Below, piece by piece: positions 54,971 to 64,000 of a stretch of 64,000 nucleotides of DNA. The DNA is from Forficula auricularia (taxonomy: Eukaryota > Arthropoda > Insecta > Dermaptera > Forficulidae). The stretch lies in NCBI GenBank assembly GCA_024734495.1, contig JALMQS010000099.1, forward strand, positions 97,074,958 through 97,138,957. The letters run 5' to 3'. A program made the translations under genes and the position numbers. Under the pieces are notes generated by a model. The model did no database searches, was not told where the DNA came from, and saw nothing but the letters and a program-made list of their open reading frames with translations. Positions within the stretch are counted from its first letter, which is position 1. Each line of letters opens with the position of its first letter.

Positions 54971-54978
54971 ATTTAGTG

Positions 54979-55199
54979 CACGATATAGACATTTTAGAAT
55001 GGAGAAATGAAGGGATATTTACTTTTTATTTTAATATGTGTTTGTTATTAATTTAGGGGCGTATGTGAAAGTCATGAGGTGTGCATTAAACACAAGATTT
55101 TTTTTTGTTAGGTAAAACTTGGAAAGGTAAATGAACCCCTCGAATATTTTTGCAAGTAATTTCCCCTGGCTGGTTTTAATAACGAGGAATTGATTTTTC
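54979..55199. other. AT-rich spacer
   Basis: No gene or family recognised. Confidence 0.4.
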
Positions 55200-55610
55200 T
55201 CGTGAAGAATTTCATAAATATATTTAAGAAGAAAAGTAAGGGTGGCTGGAGAGTGGGGTGGGGTGGGGGGTGTATAGCAGCGCGGGGTGCGTCCCAGGGG
55301 TAGGCTTGTGCCAGGTTCGACAGCGTGGCCACTTTTGCCCGGGGCTGTACTCGGAATGATTTCGGGCTGCCTGCCTCCCGCAAGAGAGCAGTCTGCAGAG
55401 GGATCCCCCGGGGCCCTTTTTTCCGCCCAACAAAACGGAGACGTCGACGAAAATCAATAGTGGAAAGGTACGGAGTGAGAGAGAGACGCGAGCTCTCTCT
55501 CTCTCCCATTCAGGGGAGAAGCCAGCCCGTTCCGTGCCGGGGAACCCCCGGGCGCGCTTAACCCCAACAACAACAAGACAACAAACACACCTGACCCAAC
55601 AAAATCGCCA
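55200..55610. other. GC-richer unique island
   Basis: G- and C-rich unique DNA (GGGGTGGGGTGGGGGG near 55257, CCCCGGGGCCC near 55407) with overlapping frames on both strands at 55108-55616. No domain recognised and the frames are mutually exclusive, so non-coding is likelier. Confidence 0.35.
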
Positions 55611-55621
55611 ACCCAATATCT

Positions 55622-55712
55622 TTGTAATTTTAGGTTATGTAACTGTTACGTTTTGTTACATTGCCCCTCAAGTAACAATAGCTCATAATAGTTACATAAC
55701 CTAAAATTACAA
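55622..55712. promoter_or_regulatory. 91-bp dyad with inverted PAR-bZIP-like sites
   Basis: A 27-bp inverted repeat with one mismatch closes this segment (outer half TTGTAATTTTAGG). It contains GTTATGTAAC, a perfect match to the PAR-bZIP consensus RTTAYGTAAY (the Pdp1/Vri/E4BP4 type), once in each arm, and an inner TTGTTAC...GTAACAA dyad. It sits inside a GC-richer island. Alternatives are a tiny MITE or a structured RNA. No target duplication seen. Confidence 0.45.
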
Positions 55713-56079
55713 TGCTGGCTGTGACCCTCCTTGGTCGTCTTCCAATTGCTGTCATAATTTTTTTATGGTTGTGGTTACGACTGGAACATGATCTTCCCTC
55801 TCAATTCCAAATACTCTTAACTTTATATCAGCAGTTATTTAAACTACATGTTTATGGTTAATAGAATACGATTCGCAATATAATACAGGTAATTTGATGT
55901 TAATTTCTATAATAATAAAAAAAAATACAGAAAAGAAATTTTAAACATAAAAATTTAATGAGTGGAAATTTTAGTACCTATCATCATTCGAAAAATATTT
56001 GAGCCTTTTTCATAAGCGGTCAAGAGCGAGTGGGAGGGTACTTAAATTTATATAGGTGTTAATAAATTACCAAGGATTG
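55713..56079. other. AT-rich spacer
   Basis: No gene or shared family recognised. Confidence 0.4.
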
Positions 56080-56286
56080 AATGGAAGGGAATATAAGTAT
56101 AAATAAAAATATGATCCTCAATAAGAAAAGATTTATTGGAAATTTTACTTTTTACACGTTTCGGGCGTTCCTTCTTCAGTGAACCTCCGAAATTACGGTT
56201 CTAAAGTGTAAAATGAAAAGCTTCCTATAAATCTTTGCTTATTGGGAATAATATTTCTATTTATCCTTGGATTCCTTTCCATTCAT
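56080..56286. mobile_element. Foldback PLE-like element, subfamily g
   Basis: Imperfect arms of about 80 bp (AATGGAAGGGAATATAAG to TTTTACTTTTTACACG, and the complement to CCTTTCCATT). On the minus strand within 56155-56183: CTGAAGA, A, GG, loop, CC, GAAACGTG. The position that should be A, C or U at the cleavage site is G, so this copy is predicted inactive. No duplication found. Confidence 0.65.
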
Positions 56287-57540
56287 TTCTCAATTTTATT
56301 ATCTATCAGTTAGACTCTGAGAAAAATCATCTAGGTAAAATATTAATTAATTAATTTATAAGCCTATTCTGTATCATGTAAAAGAATAATTAAACAGCAA
56401 TAAATAAATTAATATTAATATTGATCTTTGTTTGAATCTAATTTAAGAATTTTTAGCTGAGTGAACATCAATTATTGTACCATACATGGTAATTTTCAAA
56501 AACTGCTACTCCATTATTTGAAAAGAAATTATTAGAGGTAAAATTTTAAATTATTATATTTTTTTAAATGATAGGAATAAAAATTAGTTCTCAAACGGAT
56601 TTGAACCAAGGACTTTATGCATTTAAGCCCGACATTCTTACCAATTATTACAGTTATGTTTTACTGTGTTTATTTTAAAGCTGCTATATATAAATAGTAC
56701 TATACTAGAATTATTTTGTAAAGATATTATCTTCTTAAATTCTAGAAGTATCAAAATCGTTTTTATTAATTTATAAGAAGAGAATAAAACAATTTGTGGA
56801 TTTTTTTTACAACTTCAAATCAAATGGTTTTAATTTTTAATCAAGTATAAAAATCGACTATATCATCCTACAAATTTATTTTAAAGTGAATTAAGTTTTT
56901 TTTTAAATTTTTTTCTATTTCTACTTAATGAGAAGGTTACAGAAATACCCATACCCTATGACTATGATATAATAATTTTTTCAATAACACCCCGAAAATT
57001 CATTAAAATAATATTATAGGATATAAATTTTAATAGGATTTTTGATTTCTGGGAAAATAAATAACTTGTAAATTCCAACTATTCATCTTATATTCAGATA
57101 TTATATAGACAATAATAGTGTACACTTTTACGATTTTACGGAACACTAAAAAAAGTCAGAAAAAAGAAATCCCAAACACATAAAATTTTTTATTATCATC
57201 ATCATCATCATCATTCGCTAAATATTTGACGGCCTTTTTTCATAAACGACGTTTCTTTTTTTAAAAATAACCTATTCTCGGATCTTTTTCTTTTGTAGAT
57301 GTTTGTTGCGCTGTTTTATATCACACCCTGTAGGTAGATATTGTTTTATGGGCGTTGAATTTCCCCGAAGAGGAATTTTATGTATTCCACATGTGAGAAG
57401 GCTATAGTTCTGAAAATTCTAAATTTGACATTGGATGGTTGTTAAAAGTGTTTTCGGAGAATGAAGAATTTCACTTGGAGCTAACTATTTTGGGTTTAAG
57501 ATAACAACAAATGGGCGAAAATCTTTTAATGGAGGGGCAT
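56287..57540. other. AT-rich spacer
   Basis: (ATC)n-like tract near 57196-57216. No gene recognised. Confidence 0.4.
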
Positions 57541-58160
57541 TAAACCCCCTAGAGAGGATTAGCAGTAGGAATTTCAATCGTTTAAGAAATCAGGAAAGTT
57601 AAGGTGATCCCTCTTGCGCGCTTAACGGAGACCTCAAGCTGTGAAGTTGATACTTTTTACTTTTTTTGTTCTCGTTCGGAAATTATTATGCGTAACCGAG
57701 CCATAAGTCTCCTCTTAACTGTGTGTGTGTGTGTGTGCATCCGGTGGCGGAGGGCGGTTTGACGACAGCGGGCTGTCGATCGCAGGTGATTTGTCACCTG
57801 TCGTCACCTTTTAGGATTCGGCCTTTAAGACCACACGAGATAGAAATATGACGATTCGCGAGAACTCGTACAGTGTGGAGATTAATCTGCGCAGGGCTTT
57901 TGGGGCAAAGTGTTTAAATTTATTCCCTGACGAGGGGGCGGGCAGGATTCCGATGATCCATCATCGGAGGATCCAGAGAGTCCGGCCGAAACAGTCCCGC
58001 GGGGAAAAATTACCGTCGAGTTTACTTAGTGGAAAATTAAAGCCGTTTGTCATCTGGCCAACGTGGAAAAGCCACCACACACACACACACACACTCACAC
58101 AGGCAGACAACAGAACACTTGTTAAGAACCATCCGAGCCAAAAAAAACAATCGCACGGCC
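57541..58160. promoter_or_regulatory. GC-richer island with two adjacent perfect dyads
   Basis: After a (TG)n tract (57721-57737) come GACAGC, GG, GCTGTC (57764-57777) and CAGGTGA, TTTG, TCACCTG (57783-57800), the latter an inverted pair of CAGGTG E-boxes. Perfect spaced dyads six bases apart are unusual in this AT-rich window and suggest binding sites for dimeric factors. The frame at 57848-58219 has no known domain and ends in a CA microsatellite. Confidence 0.4.
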
Positions 58161-59820
58161 AACGAACAATCCCTGAAAGTTTAATTTATATATTATTATT
58201 TATACGCTCTCATATTTAGATATCTAAAATCCCGCAAATAAATTTTAAAATTATTTATTAAATTTTAATTAATTAATCAAACTTAAATAATGTCCTATGA
58301 ATTAATATAATTGGATATTCAAATACCAAAGCTTATAATATGGTATAATTAAGTTTTAATTAGGGTGCTTATAATTATAATCTTTAAATTTATACATTTA
58401 GATGTTTATTATTTAACTTATCATCATTAATTAGAAGAAAAAAACGGAATAGACCACTCATGGTGAAATTATAAAATAAATATTTTTCTACCATCAGAAA
58501 ATGTCATAGCAAAATTGTAACCATAGTACAATGAAATTACTAAGGCATGATCGACATATGGGTGCAGTTCAATTGATTATTATTATTGTTAATCGTGTTT
58601 AGAAATGACTAAAAAGTAGAGAACATTTTTCAGGTAAATTTTATTCTAGATTCTGATACTCAAGAACGGAAACTTGTAAAAAGTTTGTTTTGATCTTAAA
58701 ATGATTGTATATAATATTTACAAAATAAAAATCGGATTAAACGATTTTGGGGGCATTATTGAAACAATATACTTAAGTTTCGAAAATGTAACAAATAAAA
58801 AAATAATAATAATAATAATTGAATTGTGAATTAAAATTTAGCTCAAAAGCTTTTACTAATAAACTGCACTTCTTTGCCAAGTTTCAGCTTTTTAGTTTAA
58901 ACCATTCGCTGTGTTAATTAAATCAGTAAAATTTGCCTCTAGAGCTATGCAATTTTTTTTTTACTTTTTTTTTCAATTTAATTCCGTGTTTTAGAAATAT
59001 TTCTAAGACGTATAAAGAAAATCATTTTCAAGCTTAATTTTGTTATTATCTTGTCGTAAAAAAATTCACATTTTCAAGTTTAAAAATGCAAAAAATCAGA
59101 AAAAAATGAATTATTATTTTTTTTTCTAGGGCCCCTACATTCTCCTTATAGCCCTCCGATCCTCCCAATCAAGATCCGGTTGAGTGGCTCAGAGTGTGGC
59201 CACAGCAGAACGGTGTGAAGCCTTAATATGCTGCGACCAAGAATAAAATAATAATAAGAAGAATAACAATAAAAAAAAAGAATACCGCATGTCGTCCAAA
59301 TAATAAAAATAAATAAACAAATAAAATAAAACAAAAAATTAATAGTTGGAATATGTCTTATAAAATGTATCTGATAATATGTATTATAAAAGAAGATGAT
59401 AAAAAAGAAGTGGAAATATGACATAGAAAATTATATTAAATTTCGACAAATCTCAGCTTTGTAGCTCGAAAAAAATTAAAAGTTTTTACTTTTATCTATT
59501 TTACTTTAATCTGTTCCACCTTTGGCCTATATTATAAATATACATATTCAAAAAAAGCTTTAAATTATTAATCAGGCCCTAGTCGAACCTGAAGAGGTTT
59601 GTCATTTATTAATTTTTTTATTCAAAACATAATTCATAAGATACGTAGACTAATTATCTGAGTTATTAGATCAAATGCTCAATAATTAAAGTCTGGTTTA
59701 TTAATAGTTGTACAGCCTGAGGGCATTTCACCTGTCGCTAAAGTAAATTTGTTTAAATAGCTTTATTGATTGTCCAGGTCAATTAGTTAAAGAAGCATTT
59801 CTTCTTTTTTTTTGAAATGC
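58161..59820. other. AT-rich spacer
   Basis: (AATA)-rich parts near 58800 and 59250-59330. No gene or family recognised. Confidence 0.4.
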
Positions 59821-60440
59821 ATAAAAGATTGATTTAGAGTAGGGGGGAGGGGGTATTTACTTGTACCGAAGACAATCAAAATGGAGTGACAGCTGACGGG
59901 GATCCCTCAGGTAGTTGTCAATTTGCAAGATAAATTCCGAATGCAATGTCTTATTCATGCGCTCTTTGATTATATAGAAGGTAGCAAGCATATCTGCAAC
60001 AAGAAGGGCTATTTTGGCCCACTTGAGAGAGAATAGGGGCTGGTGTTCTTGTCTATGTGTGTGTGTGTGGGTGTGGGTGGACTGTGCAAATAATTCAGGC
60101 CGTAGCAATCCCGCTAAGTGTCTGTGATTAGATTGACTGGCGGCGGCGGAGGCGCTCTCTGGCGGGAACCACCCCCGAACAGGGGGTGGAAACCACCCTC
60201 GGGGTTTGGGACCAAGCGAGAGCTAGTCCATTATAGCCGCCCCTTGATTGTTAGGCAACGCGCTTGCGACTCATCAAGCAGGGGTGTCCCTGAAGACCAC
60301 CACCAAACTGGCGCACCCCCCCGGGAAGGGCACCCCCCAAACAACCGGACCCCTCACGCACGTACCATCTTCAATCACATTCGGACCCAAAAACACACAC
60401 ACAAACACACTGAGAGAAAGAGATAGAGAATAATTTTCAT
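59821..60440. other. GC-richer unique island
   Basis: A GT tract lies near 60056-60078 and C-rich blocks near 60165-60345; an AC tract closes it at about 60393. Frames such as 60118-60426 are composition-driven and have no domain. Candidate regulatory DNA. Confidence 0.3.
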
Positions 60441-60843
60441 TTGTATTCGTGATAATACTAACATACCTACTGTAATCACCATTTTGCCAAAAAGTTTTAG
60501 CAAAAATGGTATATGATATAATATAAAATCTAATAAATTCCTTTATTCAGAATTTTGTGATTTTTCTTATTCTTGGGTTGAGTGCATCAATTCGATATTG
60601 AGTTCTACCAGTCCGTTTTTAATAGAAATTACCTCTAATTAAATATTTCTGAATTTTAATATATAATAATATTTCTAGGTGAATTGCCATATCTCAACAA
60701 TGGCAATTTCCAAGCTAATAAATTTTTAAGTTCAAGTTCGGTATCATTTTGTGGAATTTTGAAGTAAAAATATTATAATAAAAAAATCCTTACTTATCTT
60801 TTCGAATTTATATAAATGTTAAAATAGCCAAAATATCCCAAAA
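60441..60843. other. AT-rich spacer
   Basis: No gene or family recognised. Confidence 0.4.
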
Positions 60844-61224
60844 TATACTAAAAACCCGTTTTTAGTAAGAACAGGTTCTTATACTAGTTAAAATGCATTC
60901 CACTGAATACCTTTGTGGCAACTAGAATTTACTGATGTTGGTTTTGTTTGGTTCTAGAATCTTCATTGTTGACATTCCGACTAATTTTGAGTGTTTATTT
61001 TCAAAAATTTTTAAACGAAAATGTCAAAAATTACTATTTTTTCATAAAAAATTACTTATTTTTTTGAAATTTTCATTTAAAATTTTTTGAAAATAAACAC
61101 CCAAAATGAGACGGAAGTTCAAAAATGAAGATTTCAGACCTTTGGACCAAACTAAACCAACATCAGTAAATTCTAGTTACCACAAAGGTATTCAGTGAAA
61201 CGCGTTTTTACTGCAACATATATA
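60844..61224. mobile_element. Long foldback element J, copy 2
   Basis: Shares AAAACCCGTTTTTAGTAAG, CACTGAATACCTTTGTGG, CTAGAATTTACTGATGTTGG and complements with 24979-25399. The right end keeps TTTTTACTGCAACATATATA; the left end has lost the GTTGCAG part. The right terminal TA repeat hosts the next element. Confidence 0.78.
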
Positions 61225-61728
61225 CAGTGAAACCTTAATATAAAGATTCGCTCGAATTAACAAATTCTTCAAAACCCCCTGTAAAAGTTAATGCAAAATA
61301 TACCTTTGGTTAAAAACCTCTTTATAACGAATTATCAATCATTGCAGAGCATAAATAGAAAGTATAATTTACCTCTCTATACCGATTTTTGTCAACCTAT
61401 AACCTTTACATAACGTATCCTACCAATCCATCTAACAAAAATTCATGTCTCGACAGGTTCAGAGACACGTTAAAAATTTATTGTTACAATGTAAGACAAT
61501 CTAGGAGTTCAAACCTGTCATAATAAATTAACGTTTGTAACAATGTGTTTTACTTTACTCGTTCGTTATAACATGGTAAGTAGAAGAGTTCGTAATGTTG
61601 AGGTTAATAAACAATTTTGCTTACTTTGTTAAAACGAATCTTAGACCAACAAACCTCATTGTAACAAATTACTTGTAATAACGAATTTTTCTAATCCCCT
61701 TCAGCTTTGTTATATCGAGGTTTCCCTG
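61225..61728. mobile_element. Pogo/Tigger-like MITE (TA duplication)
   Basis: Ends CAGTGAAACCTTAATATAA and, inward from the right, CAGGGAAACCTCGATATAA, flanked by TA (61223-61224 and 61729-61730). CAGTGRAACCTCG plus TATAACGAA-like subterminal words (several TAACGAA here) are typical of pogo-like elements. It is 504 bp, non-coding, with internal TTATAACGAATTA/TTGTAATAACGAA repeats. Confidence 0.82.
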
Positions 61729-61730
61729 TA

Positions 61731-62418
61731 TATATATTGTAATTTGATTGTATAGATTTGTAGATAGGTATCTATTATATTTTTATTGTATTGATAAATT
61801 AAAATTGGCTGTTTGTGTTTATGTACATATACCTACTCTACAGTATAGAAAGTTATAAATAAAGATCCCGAAGTGAAACTGTCTGATTTAAGACGCATTG
61901 AGATATCTTGAGCAATATCTCAAGAGATATCCACACACACACACATACTCGTATAGGACTCAGGACAGGGACCAACCAGCGATATCCATCTAAAGAAAAG
62001 CCAACGGGGAAAAAGAAAGAACGAAAGAGAGAGAGATTCACATGTCTATCAAAAGAAGACAAGGAGAGAGAGAAAAAAAGGAACTAGGCATTCGGAAGAA
62101 GAGAAAACAGATCACCACATACATATATATATATAGATATATAGATATAGTATCCAAATTGAAAGGGTTCAATTTTCGAGACAACATTGACGTTAATTCT
62201 AAAGAACGTCCCGAGAGAGAGAGCAGAGAGAGATACTTTAACAAATTAAACATTAAATATAAATATAGGTATGTATTTTCAAAATCAAAAATAAATTTAG
62301 TTTTTCAAAATATAGCTGCTTCTTAAAAAAAACTCACTCAAATTTCAAAATGCGGTAAAAAAATTAAAAAAAAATTCTTCAGAGACATGACTAAAAATAA
62401 ATAACTGGGGTCTTTTTT
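61731..62418. other. Spacer with GA-rich segment (61990-62240)
   Basis: Purine-rich GAGAGAGA tracts, a CA tract (61932-61943) and a TATA/GATA tract near 62120-62148 produce Arg/Glu-rich small frames that look like simple-sequence artefacts. No gene recognised. Confidence 0.4.
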
Positions 62419-62881
62419 CAGTGGCCGATCCAGGGAGGGCGGTCATGGGGGTCATGATCCACCAAATGGGTTCCAAAAAAAGCTTTAGTTTTTTAAGATG
62501 AAATTCAAACTGGATTAGTATTTCCTGAGATTAGCGCGTTCAAATATACGTACATACAAACTCTTCAGTTTTATTATACATAGAAATATCATATTATACA
62601 TGGTTAATTTCATTATAATCTTACTATATAAATATGAAGAACTCAATTAGGAAACTATAGTCTAAGTATATTATATATTATACATTTAATAAGTAGCCCT
62701 GTCCCTTTTCCTCTTCTTCATGATCGCTTTTTATGTTTGTTTTTAATTTTTCAGAGAATAAAAATCACCTTTAAAAACTACTTTTGATTTTGAAACCCAT
62801 AATTTTGAAATTTCCCGGTGAGGGAGGCAGCCCACGGGCACATGACCCCCCCCCAAAAATGAGACACTGGAGCCGCCACAG
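62419..62881. mobile_element. hAT-like element with CAGTGGC ends
   Basis: Left CAGTGGCCGATCCAGGG and right (inward) CTGTGGCGGCTCCAG are related to the CAGTGGCGGATCCAG ends of widespread hAT-like repeats. The flanks TCTTTTTT and TCTTTTAA (allowing a 1-bp offset) may be a decayed 8-bp duplication. CATGGGGGTCATG and CATGACCCCCC are subterminal inverted words. Confidence 0.6.
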
Positions 62882-63070
62882 CTCTTTTAACTCAAAATTT
62901 ATTAAAAATAAAAGCCCACTCTTTTATTTTTAAACTAAACATGTCTCTAAAAATAAATTTATTTCCTATTTTTTAGTGGATCTTTATTTTAATAGTTTTA
63001 TTTAAATGTTAACTAAAAAATAAAAGCTTTTAATAAAATGTATTAAAAATAGCAAATTTAAATTATTACG

Positions 63071-63158
63071 GAGTGGCGTAGAGGGAGATATTTTGCTGGC
63101 CAGGGGTCCACGCCCCCTGGAATCTGGTATCCTCCCCTCCACCCCAGGTACGCCATTG
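63071..63158. mobile_element. Tiny hAT-like MITE fragment
   Basis: GAGTGGCGTAGAGGG on the left pairs loosely with CCCCAGGTACGCCATTG on the right. GC-rich middle (CCACGCCCCCTGG). No clear 8-bp duplication. Confidence 0.45.
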
Positions 63159-63400
63159 GTATAATAAAATAATTTATAATCACCCTTGAAAATTTTAAGT
63201 TTTAAATTATTTTTGAATTCCCCGTATTTATTTTTAACACCAAAGCCACCGTCGTCGTCGGCAAGCCAATTATTATAATATAGCTATAAATTTTTCCCAT
63301 TAAAATTTCTCAAGTTTTTATTTATTATTAAATTAATTTTTTATGAGGCAGTCCAAGGCCCAAAAAATATAGATAATTATAACTATCTTTTGTATTCAAA

Positions 63401-63439
63401 GCCAACGTTTCGGAGGTTTATTTCGTCCTTCTTCAGGGT
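63401..63439 (-). ncRNA. Solitary hammerhead-like motif (minus)
   Basis: On the minus strand: CC, CUGAAGA, A, helix II GGA with UCC across an 11-nt loop, GAAA, CGUU, GGC. Helix I pairs only two bases. No inverted partner is close, so it may be an unpaired PLE terminus. Confidence 0.45.
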
Positions 63440-63519
63440 CTCTAATCAATTAAAGTGGGATTTGGCCATCATCCACTTATCAATGCTTCTCCAAAAACTA
63501 CTTAAATCATATTATTTAT

Positions 63520-63800
63520 GATTTTTTTATTGTTAAGGATAAATAAATTGAATTGCTTCTTTCAGTAATTTATTTTGTTATTCAAATGGTTAATCCAAAT
63601 ATTTCGAGAGCGCTCTCGGCATCTCTTCCTCAGTGGAAACCACTCCCCCACTGAGGAAGAGATGGCGATAGCGCTCTCGAAATATTTGGATTAACCATTT
63701 GAATAACAAAATAAATTACTGGAAAGAAGCAATTCAATTTATTTATTCTTAACAATAAAAAAATTAATATATCCAGTACACACCAAGCCAGCAAAATTCT
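63520..63800. mobile_element. Foldback PLE-like element, subfamily h (probable 10-bp duplication)
   Basis: Arms of about 115 bp (TTTTTTATTGTTAAGGAT to GCGCTCTCG...CTCAGTGG and complement) are almost identical. The one-sided extension on the right contains CCAGTACACACC. TATTATTTAT at 63510-63519 and 63801-63810 may be the duplication but is AT-rich. Both arms carry an intact motif: minus 63595-63636, plus 63648-63689. Confidence 0.8.
63648..63689 (+). ncRNA. Hammerhead-like ribozyme motif (family h, AUAU type)
   Basis: Helix I CCA with UGG. CUGAGGA (63651-63657), extra A, helix II GAGA (63659-63662) with UCUC (63675-63678), GAAA (63679-63682), then UAUU. Here the self-complementary helix III is AUAU instead of ACGU, a change in two positions that preserves self-pairing. 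The minus copy at 63595-63636 agrees in all helices. Confidence 0.6.
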
Positions 63801-64000
63801 TATTATTTATTATAATTACTTTTTTTTTAATGCACAATTTGAATTATCAATCCTTATACTATCCCTGTTTTTTTTCTCTATCGTCACAATTATTAAACCT
63901 TCTAGTGTAGCTTTATATAAAAAAAAAATATTAGCAAGATAAGCAAATATTCTAGAAAAGTTGTTGCCTTTTTTTTTACTTTTTAACCCGCCTTTCGCGC

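Noticed and set aside
61853..62326. Arg/Glu-rich frames
   Set aside because: Arise from GAGAGA and TATA/GATA microsatellites.

Overview
The window is eukaryotic nuclear DNA, most likely from an insect. It is very AT-rich and packed with short non-autonomous transposable elements, and it contains no recognisable host protein-coding gene. The arthropod assignment rests on the element types: a mariner transposase fragment, hAT and pogo-like MITEs, a Helitron terminus, tRNA-derived SINEs, an RTE-like 3' tail common in insects, and foldback elements resembling Penelope-like elements (PLEs). The species cannot be named from sequence alone. The short open frames in the window are mostly artefacts of repeats, microsatellites or GC-richer non-coding islands. 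The only coding remnant I recognise is a truncated, frameshifted mariner transposase at 43.8-44.1 kb.

Layout. Between the repeats lie GC-richer, apparently unique islands (about 1.7-2.3, 5.7-6.5, 7.6-8.1, 13.4-13.7, 17.5-17.8, 19.4-20.4, 22.0-22.4, 29.0-29.5, 35.1-35.7, 38.0-38.2, 42.3-42.7, 44.3-45.2, 46.2-46.5, 48.4-48.6, 55.2-55.7, 57.5-58.2, 59.8-60.4 kb). They lack long ORFs and are the best candidates for conserved regulatory DNA, as expected of a gene desert or a large intron. Everything else is repeat or featureless AT-rich spacer.

The most interesting system is a set of foldback elements, 0.13-0.5 kb long. Most carry hammerhead-ribozyme-like cores, often one in each arm facing opposite ways. 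The best are near 31.4, 32.7-32.9, 52.9-53.1 and 63.6 kb; weaker ones are near 4.2, 6.9, 14.0, 15.3, 31.1, 47.2, 54.7, 56.2 and 63.4 kb. Helix I and helix II sequences differ between families but stay complementary. Helix III is reduced to a self-complementary ACGU or AUAU, as expected of ribozymes that act as dimers. Most of these elements are flanked by 10-18 bp target-site duplications, and one insertion (13819-14098) has a matching empty site in the window (around 16826).

Other families: SINE-A (seven copies, A-tailed, 12-19 bp duplications, no proper tRNA promoter), SINE-B (two tRNA-derived copies), three hAT-type elements with exact or near-exact 8-bp duplications plus weaker candidates, TA-flanked MITEs, several long-inverted-repeat foldbacks, an 80-bp minisatellite, and a 20-bp motif satellite with a six-variant 120-bp higher-order period at two loci 6 kb apart. 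Nested insertions and paralogous copies allow several relative insertion orders to be read directly.
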